From: Burkholderia sp. Bp9143
Lineage (GTDB): Bacteria; Pseudomonadota; Gammaproteobacteria; Burkholderiales; Burkholderiaceae
Assembly (NCBI RefSeq): GCF_003853645.1
Contig: NZ_QTPO01000038.1
Coordinates: 22,254 to 86,253, forward strand
Direction: 5' to 3'
DNA length: 64,000 nt
The position numbers were made by a program, and so were the translations under genes. Positions 34,723 to 44,061 of this stretch are shown in pieces. How positions within the stretch are numbered: position 1 is the first letter of the stretch; each line of letters opens with the position of its first letter. The notes under the pieces are model-generated. The model saw only the letters and a program-made list of their open reading frames with translations, did not search any database and was not told the DNA's origin.

Positions 34723-35952
34723 TCAAAACTTGTGCCGGATGCCGAGCCGAACGCCGATCTGTTTATCCGTCGCCGACGGACTGAAGCCAGCAATTGATGC
34801 GACGGCGGGTTGTCCGAGCGAATCATGACCCATCGCACGTTGAAGTACCGCCAATGCATACAAATCCGTGCGTTTCGAAAGGCTGTAATCTACGCCAAAA
34901 TCCAGCTGCAAGTATTTTGCCCCCTGGTCGCCCTTCACCGCGTTCCGATGCGTGTAGTCAACGCCTGCGCCGAGTTGGAGCATCGGTGATGCACGATATC
35001 GAACGTTGAGATCGACACTCGTAAATACAGCGTCCCCGGTATAACCCAACGGATTGGGCCCCGACGACGATCCCAGCGAGCCAAATCGAACGTTCGTACC
35101 AACCAGAGAAAGCGTCGTGTCTTTGAGCGTATAAGAGGCTCCCGCCCCGAAGATCTGCAGCGTCTTGGCAGATGCATAGCCAGCATAGACAGGATTGGAC
35201 TCGGGTGCTGTTGAGCTACCTCCGGAACCGATGTTGTTCGCCGCAGCGGTGCCTTTATTCGGAGTGTTGCCGTAAAACGATACATTCGGATCGCGCGCGT
35301 TGAGGTACCCGAGTCCCATGACGAAACGCTCTCCGGTGTACCCGGCGCCGAGCCCCCATATCTGGTTCTGTGCCTGACTCCCTGGCACACCACCAAAACT
35401 ATAGAGGGCGCTGGCCCTGAAGCCGCCGTAGGACGCCGAGGCGAACTTCACAGAATTGTTGATGCGGTTCGTATTCGTCAGGTTGTCGAGATCGTCCGGA
35501 TGAGAACCCATGTATCCAGCGAATGCACCCGACGCAGCGAACTGTTGCACATAATCCACCAACGGATCGTACTGACGGCCCGCAGTGACCGTGCCCCAAG
35601 GGCTGGCCAGTCCTACCCAAGCCTGGCGTCCAAACTCCGCTCCGCCCTGAGCCAATGCACCGGTGTTCGCCATGAACCCGTTCTCCACATTGAAAATCGC
35701 CTTCCAGCCACCACCCAGGTCCTCGACGCCCTTGAGGCCCCAGCGGCTACCGCTGAGACCGGTAGTATGGGCGTCACTCAACGCAAACTGTGAGGCACCG
35801 TGCGGCTTCCCGTCGATCTTTGAGGTCTGCGCGTTATTCGCGTAGGTCACGCCGACGTCGACGATTCCATAGAGCGTAACGGTACTCTGGGCGTACGCAG
35901 GCACAGCAAGAATCGCAGCGGCCGAGCATGCCGCGGAACATGTCCATTTCAT
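34723..35952 (-). CDS. Outer-membrane porin (Burkholderia porin_4 type)
   Basis: A 409-residue porin. The signal peptide (MKWTCSAACSAAAILA, cleavage near AYA-QST) leads to VTLYGIVDVGVTYAN, and the last strands read SKRTDLYALAVLQRA and QIGVRLGIRHKF with terminal Phe. ATG 35952 has GGAGACG 8 bases upstream; the reading to 36009 adds non-signal sequence. Its C-terminus (HDSLGQPAVA then PSATDKQ) closely resembles the truncated porin at 60538, so the two are related copies. Confidence 0.93.
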   Translation of the reverse strand: MKWTCSAACSAAAILAVPAYAQSTVTLYGIVDVGVTYANNAQTSKIDGKPHGASQFALSDAHTTGLSGSRWGLKGVEDLGGGWKAIFNVENGFMANTGALAQGGAEFGRQAWVGLASPWGTVTAGRQYDPLVDYVQQFAASGAFAGYMGSHPDDLDNLTNTNRINNSVKFASASYGGFRASALYSFGGVPGSQAQNQIWGLGAGYTGERFVMGLGYLNARDPNVSFYGNTPNKGTAAANNIGSGGSSTAPESNPVYAGYASAKTLQIFGAGASYTLKDTTLSLVGTNVRFGSLGSSSGPNPLGYTGDAVFTSVDLNVRYRASPMLQLGAGVDYTHRNAVKGDQGAKYLQLDFGVDYSLSKRTDLYALAVLQRAMGHDSLGQPAVASIAGFSPSATDKQIGVRLGIRHKF

Positions 35953-36417
35953 TGGGGCGTCTCCATTAGGTAGTTGTACTGATACATTATTCATGCGGAC
36001 CCAGCGCACACCTCCGCTACGCCCGACACAATTGATACACCGTCAATTTATGGGGAAAATTTAGCAGATTTGTGAGGGGTGTCAATAAATGTACGGCAGC
36101 TTTCTCATCAGCGTTTACCCCGCGCCGGCGAAACAATAACGCGAGTCCGCCCCGGATCGACTTGCGAAGACAATGAATTCGTTACGAGGCGACCATCGGA
36201 CAGATCTGGCCGGATCGCTCTCGTTATGTGCTCAGCACGGCGGTGATCGCATCGCGGCAGTACCGGTAACGTTTGCGGCCGGCCTCACAGACCCGACTGG
36301 CGGTCCGCGCAGATCGCAGTCGCGCTCGCCCCCTACTCTTGTCGATGGCAAGCAGCGCGTAAAGCAACAGGCGTGTGCGGTCGGACAAGACGCATGCTCG
36401 CCGGTGTTCCGGGGCTA
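35953..36417. promoter_or_regulatory. Porin promoter region and non-coding stretch
   Basis: The first 130 bases are AT-rich, and on the minus strand carry TTGACGGTGTATCAATTG (36033-36050), a plausible -35 region for the porin. The rest, to 36417, holds no supported gene. Confidence 0.4.
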
Positions 36418-37254
36418 CTACTTTGAGTCCTTGCCCACCCGCATTTCGTCGCTTGTTCCGCCACAATCCTGCCCAAGGTGTCTCTTCCGCCAACGCGATG
36501 GGCTAACGCCAAGTTGTTCCCGAAATGCGGTGGCAAAATTGGCCGCGCTCGAGAAGCCAATCTCGTCGGCTACATCCGAGATACTCATCGATGTCGTCGA
36601 AAGAAGGTGCATAGCGGTGCGCAATCGCGTCTCGCGCAAATACTCGAATACCGTCTGCCCCAAGCAATCGCGAAAAATCCGGGACAAGCGCTTTTCGTGG
36701 GTGCCGACGAGGTGTGCCAGTTCGTCAAGAGCTGGTGACTTACGCAAATCATGCAGTAGGATTCCGATTGCAGCGCGTACCAAATTGGAGTCCGGATTAT
36801 CCGGTAGTTCGGGCACGTTTCGAGGCTGCCGATCGCGACTGGAGCGCTTAATATGATTTCGAATTCGAACGATGACCTCTGCCGGCTCGAACGGCTTTAC
36901 GATGTAGTCGATTGCTCCCGTTTCAAGCCCGGCAAGACGGTCCTCGAGCGCACCCGCGACGGTCAGAATTACAACTGGAATAGTCTGCGTCGACGGCGTC
37001 GAGGCCAACAATCGGCAGACGGCGAAGCCGTCCATCCGGGGCATGCGGACATCCATCAGTATCAGGTCCGGCGAGACTGCCTGCGCACGGTGATAGGCCT
37101 GTGAACCATCAAAGGCGACACTGATCCGGCAACGGGTAACTCGCAAGAGTTCGATCAGGAGCCGCAAGTCGCTCGGACGATCGTCGACGATAAGGATGTG
37201 TGCTCCGCTGAGGTCCATCACCGAGCGAAGTGAGATTGACCATTGTGAGGACAT
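36418..37254 (-). CDS. Orphan response regulator, REC plus AraC-type output
   Basis: A 278-residue protein. Residues about 18-135 form a receiver domain: HILIVDDRPSD (acidic pocket), phospho-acceptor Asp in LILMDVRMPRMDG, and IDYIVKPFEP with the Lys. Residues about 165-262 form an AraC-type double helix-turn-helix, with FEYLRETRLRTAMHLL and SISDVADEIGFSSAANFATAFREQLGVSP. No histidine kinase gene is near, so the partner lies elsewhere. The start could be 37254 or ATG 37218. REC-AraC fusions are common in Gram-positives and less so here. Confidence 0.88.
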   Translation of the reverse strand: MSSQWSISLRSVMDLSGAHILIVDDRPSDLRLLIELLRVTRCRISVAFDGSQAYHRAQAVSPDLILMDVRMPRMDGFAVCRLLASTPSTQTIPVVILTVAGALEDRLAGLETGAIDYIVKPFEPAEVIVRIRNHIKRSSRDRQPRNVPELPDNPDSNLVRAAIGILLHDLRKSPALDELAHLVGTHEKRLSRIFRDCLGQTVFEYLRETRLRTAMHLLSTTSMSISDVADEIGFSSAANFATAFREQLGVSPSRWRKRHLGQDCGGTSDEMRVGKDSK

Positions 37255-37397
37255 GGTTTGCCAACGGGCGTGGAAAAACAGTTATAGCGGTCGCCGGCGC
37301 CCTGAAACGGGAAGTGCTATCGGCTTCCGTCAGGCCCGCCTAATCGCCTCACCGACCTCCAACTAGAAACGGCCGGTGCAGCGAAAGGCGGCCGGCA

Positions 37398-39368
37398 TCA
37401 TTCGGTCCTACTCGTCAGATCCACGCCTGACCCAGCCGCAGTTATCGAAAAACGAAACGGGAAGCGTCCGAGAATCGATTTCGTTTGTCCAGCGTTCGAT
37501 TCTTCAAATAGAGAGAGACATAGCGAGCCATCTTCGCTAATACTCAGCTCTACGGGATTGATCCCATTTGCGGCTAGCGCATCCCGGACGGCGTCGAGAG
37601 TCTCGCGTCGCTTCAACTCCGGCTTGAAAGTCTTACCTACAGCCGTTAGCGGTATTGCATCGACGATATGGATGCGTTTGGGCAACGCTGCCCGTTCGCC
37701 GATGGATTCCCGCATGAAAGCAACCAGTTCGTCCTCGGTTGCGCGCATACCCGCCTTCAATTGCACGTAGGCGACCGGCAATTCCCCCGCGTGAGTGTCT
37801 GGCCTCCCGACCGCCGCCGCGATCTGCACGGCGGGGTGGCGATGCAGCGGCTCCTCGATCGTGGCTGGATCGATGTTGTGGCCGCCGCGAATGATTAGTT
37901 CCTTTCGCCGTCCAGTCATCCAGAAATAGCCTTCTGCATCGCGCCGCGCCAGATCGCCTGTATTGAGCCAGCGCGCACCGTCGCCGAGGTCGAGCCATAG
38001 GCCTTCGTTTTGTGCGGGTTGCGTATAACCGGCAAATACGTTCGGCCCCGAGATCAACAGCAGCCCGGTCTCGCCTTCCGCGCAGTCCCGTACGTAAGCG
38101 CCGCGGTCATCCACGATCACGGCTTTCATCGCTTGGCCCGGAATCCGCAGGCCGATCGACCCGAGCCGGCGTTCTCCGGCCGGAGGGTTGACGCTGCTGA
38201 CGCACGCGCCCTCGGTCAGCCCGTAGCCTTCAAGGACGCGCACACCAGTACGCGCCTGGAACGTGCGAAACACCTCGACAGGCATCGGCGCCGCGCCGCA
38301 TAACCCGTACTCCAGCGAACGAATGTTGCGGCCCTCGACCGGCACGTCGAGCAGCGTCGAATACAGCGTCGGCACGGCGCTGAAGAAGTTGATCCGGTGA
38401 TGCTCGACGATTTCCCAGAAGCGGGAGATCACACCATCGCCGCGATAACCTTGCGGCGTGCCGAGCACGACATGAGCGCCACGCGAGAAAGGGACGAGCC
38501 CCGTGACCATCGCCGCGTTCACGTGAAACAGCGGTAGACCGCAAAACAGCGTCTTGCCGGGGCCGATACCGGTACCCAGGACCTGCCCCATGCTCCATGC
38601 ATTGGCAACTTCGTTGCCGTGTCGCCGCATCGCGATCTTCGGCAAACCCGTCGTCCCGCCGGTGCAGAAGAACGATGACAAGTCGTTCGCATCAAATTCG
38701 CGACGGCTCCCCAGCGACGCGCCCGATTCTCGAGCAATCGACGTCGCGAAATCGTGAATCTCGATGTGTGCTGGCACGGCACCGCGCACATCGTTGCGCC
38801 CGTGAAGTCGCCGACATTCGCGGCGCTGCATGACTCGTGCGGCAATACCGCGCCAGCCTCGCACCTGCCCCGCGAGATCGACGAGCAACAGATGCCGCAA
38901 CGACGGCACCTGCTCCAGCACTGGCTGGATCTTCGGCCAAAGGTCCGTGCCCGGGAACGGCGCCAGCGTAACCAGTACCCGGGCGCCGGCGGCGTTCAGC
39001 AGCGATGCGATCGCGGCCCCTTCCAGCAATAGGTTGATCGCACAGACGATGCCTGCGGCCTCGCCGCCCCAGATCACGAAATGCGTTTCCGGCAGATTCG
39101 GCAGCACGTAGGCCACGACCGACTGGCGGTCGATGTCGAGACGCGCGAACAGGTTCGCGGTTCGCGTGATGTCGCGCAGCAGTTCCGCATAGGTCCAGCG
39201 CAACGGCTTGCGATGGTCGACCGTACGCAGAAAGAACGACAACGCCGGCGCAGACGGATCGATCGCCGCCCCCTGACGGATCATCTCGTAGGTGCTGGCA
39301 GGCAGATCGGCCGGTGGCCCCTGCGTTTCGATCGCAATGACGTCGGCTTCGGTAGCGATCGGGTTCAT
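37398..39368 (-). CDS. Acyl/aryl-CoA synthetase (AMP-forming)
   Basis: A 656-residue adenylate-forming ligase. Seen: FFCTGGTTGLPKIAMRRH (phosphate loop), GLPLFHVNAAMV, YGLTEGACVSS, WLNTGDLARRDAEG, GRRKELIIRGGHNI and the C-terminal AVGKTFKPELKR with the catalytic Lys. It is 50-100 residues longer than average because of extra sequence after the ligase core. It is last in a four-gene operon (hydroxylase, VOC protein, FAH protein, ligase), its start overlapping the FAH stop (ATGA). It probably activates a side-chain or ring-fission acid. Confidence 0.9.
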   Translation of the reverse strand: MNPIATEADVIAIETQGPPADLPASTYEMIRQGAAIDPSAPALSFFLRTVDHRKPLRWTYAELLRDITRTANLFARLDIDRQSVVAYVLPNLPETHFVIWGGEAAGIVCAINLLLEGAAIASLLNAAGARVLVTLAPFPGTDLWPKIQPVLEQVPSLRHLLLVDLAGQVRGWRGIAARVMQRRECRRLHGRNDVRGAVPAHIEIHDFATSIARESGASLGSRREFDANDLSSFFCTGGTTGLPKIAMRRHGNEVANAWSMGQVLGTGIGPGKTLFCGLPLFHVNAAMVTGLVPFSRGAHVVLGTPQGYRGDGVISRFWEIVEHHRINFFSAVPTLYSTLLDVPVEGRNIRSLEYGLCGAAPMPVEVFRTFQARTGVRVLEGYGLTEGACVSSVNPPAGERRLGSIGLRIPGQAMKAVIVDDRGAYVRDCAEGETGLLLISGPNVFAGYTQPAQNEGLWLDLGDGARWLNTGDLARRDAEGYFWMTGRRKELIIRGGHNIDPATIEEPLHRHPAVQIAAAVGRPDTHAGELPVAYVQLKAGMRATEDELVAFMRESIGERAALPKRIHIVDAIPLTAVGKTFKPELKRRETLDAVRDALAANGINPVELSISEDGSLCLSLFEESNAGQTKSILGRFPFRFSITAAGSGVDLTSRTE

Positions 39369-40321
39369 GCGACCTCGTCGACGACACGGTTGCGTTGTAC
39401 ACCGAGGTCGATCGAACCGTCGTGGCTCGCAATCCGTGCTTCCACCAGATCACCCGGCTTGAGGTACTGGCGCCTGCCGGCCTGCACCTTCGTGAACATT
39501 CGCCATTTCATCGGCTCGGGCAGAAGTGCCGCGACCCGCTGCTTTGCCGGCGACGGGATGCTGAGTGCGCACCCCGACGGCGTTCCGGTCGCGAGCAGAT
39601 CGCCGGCGTGCAAATCGTGAAGGCCGGACAGTTCAGCAAGCGTCTCGGCCGGACCATAGACGAGATTTGCGGTCGAATCGTTCTGGCGCACCTCTCCATT
39701 GACGCTCAGAGTCAGCTCCAGGTTGCGCAATTGCGCCATATCGCGCGCGTCGAGCAGGCACAGATACGGACCGACCGGGCCGAAGGTCCGATAACTTTTG
39801 CCTTTGTAGAACTGCATCTGCGGAATCTGGACGTCGCGTGCCGAATAGTCGTTGACGATAACGGCGCCGGCGACGTACTCGTGCAGATTGCTGGCGGCAA
39901 TCTTTTCGCGTGACGTGATGTCGCGCCTGAGGACGAGCCCCAGCTCGATCTCGTAGTCGAGAAAACGCACGTGCACCGGCCGCACCACGTCCGCGTTCGC
40001 CGGCACGATACAGCCGGGCGCTTTCGTGAAGATCATATTGAACGCCTTCACGTCCGGATCCATCCCGGACTCGATCATGTGTTGCCGGTAGTTCGCACCC
40101 TGGCAGACGAACTGCTGGTTGCGCGTGACGGGCGACAGCCACTCGACGTCAGCCTCGGCGATCGTTTCACCACTCAGGCGAGCCAGATCGTCGATGCGGC
40201 ATGCGCGCACGAACGCGGCCGTCGTCTCGAACGCGCCTGGTATTGGAGTGATCCAGCCACTTCTCACCACGCCCCAACGTGCACGACCTTCGTGCAGGTA
40301 ATGTAAAACATGCAGTGCCAT
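39365..40321 (-). CDS. Fumarylacetoacetate-hydrolase-family protein
   Basis: A 318-residue FAH-superfamily enzyme that hydrolyses, decarboxylates or isomerises ring-fission products. Seen: metal ligands in RFLDYEIELGLVL (Glu-x-Glu), NDYSARDVQ with a third acidic ligand, FYKGKSYRTFGPVGP, and GDLLATGTPSGCAL. ATG 40321 is the natural start; the open frame to 40495 overlaps the VOC gene. It follows the VOC dioxygenase and thus probably acts on its product, taking the place of the MhpC/MhpD steps of the other operon. Confidence 0.9.
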   Translation of the reverse strand: MALHVLHYLHEGRARWGVVRSGWITPIPGAFETTAAFVRACRIDDLARLSGETIAEADVEWLSPVTRNQQFVCQGANYRQHMIESGMDPDVKAFNMIFTKAPGCIVPANADVVRPVHVRFLDYEIELGLVLRRDITSREKIAASNLHEYVAGAVIVNDYSARDVQIPQMQFYKGKSYRTFGPVGPYLCLLDARDMAQLRNLELTLSVNGEVRQNDSTANLVYGPAETLAELSGLHDLHAGDLLATGTPSGCALSIPSPAKQRVAALLPEPMKWRMFTKVQAGRRQYLKPGDLVEARIASHDGSIDLGVQRNRVVDEVA

Positions 40322-40356
40322 GAAAACGCCTCGCTCAATATGTCTGAAATCGAATG

Positions 40357-41427
40357 TCACGCGAAGAGCTTTGCGAGAGTGCGCAATTTCGCGAATGTCA
40401 AATCGGGGCTTCGGCGCAGATTGCGCACGAGCGCCGCGATGCTTGACGGCGTCAGCTTCGGCTTCGTGAAGCTGCGTGGCATCGCAGGCCCCCACTGCGC
40501 CATTGCCTCCCGGCTGACTGCATGGATACCCATCGGCATGTCGGCCGTAAACAGGTCGCCGTCACAATAGTGTTCGTGCTTGTCGCCCCAGGGGTCCTGC
40601 CAGTAATCGAATATCTGGCTGCCAAGAATGTGCCGGCCGATTCCCCATGCATGTTCCCAGCCGCTCTCCCGCAGCACGCGTTGACCACCGCCGATCGCGT
40701 CTGCGTCCACCAACTCGAACGCACTGTGGCTGTACAACGGCGCGAACCCCTGAGCGAGCGCAAGCGTATGGTGATCGGCAGGTCGTGCGCCGAGGTCGAG
40801 CCGCATGAAGGTGACAGCCGGCGACCCGTCCGGCAGCACCTGCACGTCGCTCGGAATGAAGCCGAAGTGGTGCGTATACCACGCACATGTGGCCTGGAAA
40901 TCCGCTAGCTCGAGCACCACGTGCCCAAGGCGAATTACTTCGGATGGGCCAGCGGGAGGGCGCTGCGTCTCATTGATCCGCACGGCGGCATCCACGGAAT
41001 TCACCGCAAGCGGCGGGCGGTGCGACAAAGCGCCCGCGAGCGCCCGTCCGGCGACCGCGTCGACACGAAACCCCGACGGATCGGCGAGCTGCACGCGATA
41101 GCCACCACCCGGCCACAATGCCCGCTCGATAGCAGACGCACCCGGCACGCATGCCAGCCTTTCGAGCGCCGACAATCCGTCGACTTCGAGACCGAAGCCG
41201 ACGAAGCGAGGCTTCTCGGCCCATCGCACCGCATAGCAGAACGGTGTCGCCGCGGTGCCCCTGAGAAAGATCCACTCGCTGTCCCGCGATACGGTGCGCA
41301 GCCCGAAGTCGTTCAGAAATTTCTCGGCCCGGTCGAGATCGGGACGTTCAAACAACAGGTAGGCCAGTGCCGACGCCTTGGTCGTCGGATTCGAATGGCG
41401 AGCCGGCTGTGCGGTCGTGAGCTTCAT
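40357..41427 (-). CDS. VOC-family extradiol dioxygenase-like protein
   Basis: A 356-residue two-module VOC protein. The catalytic second module shows IRLGHVVLELADF (first His), YSHSAFELVD (second His) and DKHEHYCDGDLF (Glu), matching the Fe(II) ligand pattern of type I extradiol dioxygenases. It lies 10 bp after the flavin hydroxylase stop, the standard hydroxylate-then-cleave order. Substrate: probably the catechol made by the 41437 gene product. Confidence 0.85.
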   Translation of the reverse strand: MKLTTAQPARHSNPTTKASALAYLLFERPDLDRAEKFLNDFGLRTVSRDSEWIFLRGTAATPFCYAVRWAEKPRFVGFGLEVDGLSALERLACVPGASAIERALWPGGGYRVQLADPSGFRVDAVAGRALAGALSHRPPLAVNSVDAAVRINETQRPPAGPSEVIRLGHVVLELADFQATCAWYTHHFGFIPSDVQVLPDGSPAVTFMRLDLGARPADHHTLALAQGFAPLYSHSAFELVDADAIGGGQRVLRESGWEHAWGIGRHILGSQIFDYWQDPWGDKHEHYCDGDLFTADMPMGIHAVSREAMAQWGPAMPRSFTKPKLTPSSIAALVRNLRRSPDLTFAKLRTLAKLFA

Positions 41428-41436
41428 GCGTAACCC

Positions 41437-43155
41437 TCAGGCGGACGGAAGGGTGGACGGAATGGACGAGGCCGATACACCGGTCGGTGCGCCGATCAGC
41501 GACAGCGCCTCGCGTACGATGCGGTTCGCGTCGGACGCGGGACCGTCGTGCAGGATCGTCTTGTCGGGTCGCACCACCGTCGCCCAGCCAAATGGCACCG
41601 CGCGCGGCATGAAGACCCCTTCGAGATCCTCCCAACAACACCGTTCAGCGCGATGCAAGCGCTGCCCTCGATGCGCGATCTGGACGACCGCGCCGCCCGC
41701 GGCCTTCAACGCCGTAAGCACCGCCGGATCAAGCATGGCACCCACGTCGGCACCGAACCCGATCAGCACGACACGCGCGCCGAACACATCGTCGCTCAGC
41801 CTAAGGTCGCCATCGCGACCCCGCACCCAGCCCTGGGGAAGCACCGTGCCTCGCGCGAGTCGCGTTTTCGAACGACCGGGAACGAACAGGCCGCGACGAA
41901 ATGCGTTCTTCGGCTTGATGCCGAGTTCATCGAAATGCGCACGCAGCGGCGGCACGAGCCGCATCAGCCGCATCAGGCCATGCGTCGCCAACGCAACGCC
42001 CGCGTTGCGCGGCATCACCAGCTTGCCCATCAATTTCGCGAGGCCGATCATCGCCGTCACGTGCGGACGCCGCTCCTGATCGTACGTATCGAGAATGTGT
42101 GGGGCGGCACGTCCCTGAATCACCGATGCGAGCTTCCAGCACAGGTTCGCGGCGTCGCGCAGCCCCGCAACGAGCCCCTGCCCGACGAACGGCGGCGTGA
42201 TGTGCGCGGCGTCGCCGGCAAGAAACACGCGCCCCTGGCTGAATGCCTTTACCGTCCTGGCGTGGAAGCGATAGACGGCCTTGCGCTCGATCTCCATGTC
42301 GTCGAGGCCACCCCATGGGGCGAGCAATTCGCGAATGCGGGTATCGGACTCCATCTCGGCACGCGTTTCACCGGGACGCAGCATGAACTCCCAGCGCTCG
42401 CGCGCGCCGGGCGCCATCATATGCGGCGTCGGCCGCCGGTGATCGCAGATGAATTCGACGTGATCGATCGGCATGCGCACGTGACGCGCATCGACGATCA
42501 GCCAGTCTTCCGCGAACGTCTTGCCGTCGAACGCCTGGCCGATTAGTTGCCGTACGAGCGAGCTCGCGCCATCAACGCCGACGACGTAGCGTGCGCGCAC
42601 GTGATGACGATTCGCCTCCGCGGTTTCCAGCGTCGCAACGACATGTTCGCGCTGCTGATCGAGCCCGACGAGCGTCGTACCGAATGCAGTCTGCACCGTA
42701 TCGCAGGCGGCGAGCCGCGCTCGCAGACAACGCTCGAGATCGGGCTGGTAGAAGGTGACCAGCTTTGGGTGGCCGTCGAGACTGCCGAGCGTGTTGACTC
42801 GCCCGAATTCGCCGAGCCAAGGCGACCTCATGCGCACGTACGGGATTGCAACGGTCTCGAAGTCGGTATCGGCGACTCCGGCGAGCTGCAGAATGCGCAG
42901 CGCCTCGTTGTCCAGCGCGATCGCGCGCGGCGCCGTGAATATCCCCGTGGCCTTGTCGATCACCAGCACGCGGACTCCATCGCGCCCCAGCAGGTTAGCG
43001 ATCGTCGCGCCCACGGGCCCGCATCCCACGACCAACACATCGACGCTCGACGGTAGCGCACAAGCCCCCGCACCCGCCGTGCCGACGTCGCCACCGTCCC
43101 GCCCCATCCCGATTGCTGAACCCGCTGCCACCATCGCTCCGTCTCCGTTCGACAC
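41437..43155 (-). CDS. FAD aromatic hydroxylase, MhpA-like (operon 2)
   Basis: A 572-residue flavoprotein of the PheA/MhpA group that adds a hydroxyl to a phenol using NAD(P)H and O2. Seen: VVGCGPVGATIANLLGRDG (FAD), GVDGASSLVRQLIG, and GRVFLAGDAAHITPPFVGQG (flavin phosphate site). A C-terminal thioredoxin-like domain is present (about residues 440-560). About 35 residues of Gly/Ala-rich leader precede the FAD motif, so a later start is possible. The gene is divergent from the TetR gene at 43270. Confidence 0.9.
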   Translation of the reverse strand: MSNGDGAMVAAGSAIGMGRDGGDVGTAGAGACALPSSVDVLVVGCGPVGATIANLLGRDGVRVLVIDKATGIFTAPRAIALDNEALRILQLAGVADTDFETVAIPYVRMRSPWLGEFGRVNTLGSLDGHPKLVTFYQPDLERCLRARLAACDTVQTAFGTTLVGLDQQREHVVATLETAEANRHHVRARYVVGVDGASSLVRQLIGQAFDGKTFAEDWLIVDARHVRMPIDHVEFICDHRRPTPHMMAPGARERWEFMLRPGETRAEMESDTRIRELLAPWGGLDDMEIERKAVYRFHARTVKAFSQGRVFLAGDAAHITPPFVGQGLVAGLRDAANLCWKLASVIQGRAAPHILDTYDQERRPHVTAMIGLAKLMGKLVMPRNAGVALATHGLMRLMRLVPPLRAHFDELGIKPKNAFRRGLFVPGRSKTRLARGTVLPQGWVRGRDGDLRLSDDVFGARVVLIGFGADVGAMLDPAVLTALKAAGGAVVQIAHRGQRLHRAERCCWEDLEGVFMPRAVPFGWATVVRPDKTILHDGPASDANRIVREALSLIGAPTGVSASSIPSTLPSA

Positions 43156-43181
43156 AGACCGCGACAGTGATTCGCCGCTTA

Positions 43182-43220
43182 CATGACATTAAAGTCATGG
43201 TTGATACTTTTGTCAATTAT
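43182..43220. promoter_or_regulatory. Operator region between MhpA-like and TetR genes
   Basis: An inverted repeat, CATGAC (43182-43187) and GTCATG (43194-43199), with an ATTAAA spacer, is followed by TGTCAATTAT at 43211-43220. Both lie in the 114-bp divergent spacer. Likely binding region for the TetR at 43270. Confidence 0.6.
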
Positions 43221-43269
43221 GATGCTTGAACGTATACTCCAAACCAGATCCAATCTGGCGGAATACCCT

Positions 43270-44016
43270 ATGTCGAATGCTTTATCCCGGAAGACCGGCA
43301 CCTCGCCTGCTGAGGTCACGGCCGACAAATCCCCCCCGGCACGCGAACCTCGCGGCGCGCGGCGCAAACGCGAAACTCGGTTGCGGCTACTTGAAGCCGC
43401 ACTGCGGCTGATGGCGGAAAAAGGCATGGAGGGCGTGGCGATCAATGAAATCACCGAAGCGGCAGACGTCGGGTTCGGCTCCTTCTATAACCACTTCGAA
43501 TCAAAGGAAGCGATTCACGCTGCATTGTCCGAGTGGGTGTTCGACGAATTCGCCGATACGCTGGATCGTCTCGGTGCCAACCTGACCGATCCAGCAGAAG
43601 TGATTGCTGTGTCCGTCCGGCACACGCTTCTGCGCGCGCGGCGCGAGCGGGTCTGGGGGCGTTTCCTGATCCGCGAGGGCTTGTCTGCCCGAATACTGAC
43701 ACGAGGTTTAGGCCCCCGACTCGAGCGTGATCTGCAAAAGGGAATCCACGCAGGCCGCTTCGGCGTGGACGATCCATTGATGGCACTCGTTTCGGTCGGC
43801 GGAACGGTGCTTGTGGCAATTGCCGCCGAACTGAATTTCGGCGCGGGCGACGAATCGGCCCCGGACATACTCGCAGCGATCGGCTACAGCAGGGATCAAT
43901 TCGCGGAACGCGCTGCAGCAGCGGTGCTGCAGACGCTAGGTATTTCGCGTGACGAGGCGGTTCAAATTGCGAATCTGCCGCTGCCAAACGTGGCAGTGGA
44001 GTCCGCACCCGAGTAA
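43270..44016 (+). CDS. TetR-family regulator of meta operon 2
   Basis: A 248-residue TetR protein. Seen: RRKRETRLRLLEAALRLMAEKG and ITEAADVGFGSFYNHFESKEA, the helix-turn-helix, then a ligand domain. ATG 43270 gives MSNALSRKTG; the 29 codons upstream run through the operator area and are not family-like. It is divergent from the hydroxylase operon 37398-43155 and convergent to ompW. Confidence 0.9.
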   Translation: MSNALSRKTGTSPAEVTADKSPPAREPRGARRKRETRLRLLEAALRLMAEKGMEGVAINEITEAADVGFGSFYNHFESKEAIHAALSEWVFDEFADTLDRLGANLTDPAEVIAVSVRHTLLRARRERVWGRFLIREGLSARILTRGLGPRLERDLQKGIHAGRFGVDDPLMALVSVGGTVLVAIAAELNFGAGDESAPDILAAIGYSRDQFAERAAAAVLQTLGISRDEAVQIANLPLPNVAVESAPE

Positions 44017-44061
44017 AAAGCTCGCCAGAGCGCGGATGTTCCCTCAAACGCAGGGCTTCTG

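Noticed and set aside
36173..36856. A 227-codon forward frame
   Set aside because: It overlaps the REC-AraC gene antisense, with Arg/Ser-rich content and no domain.
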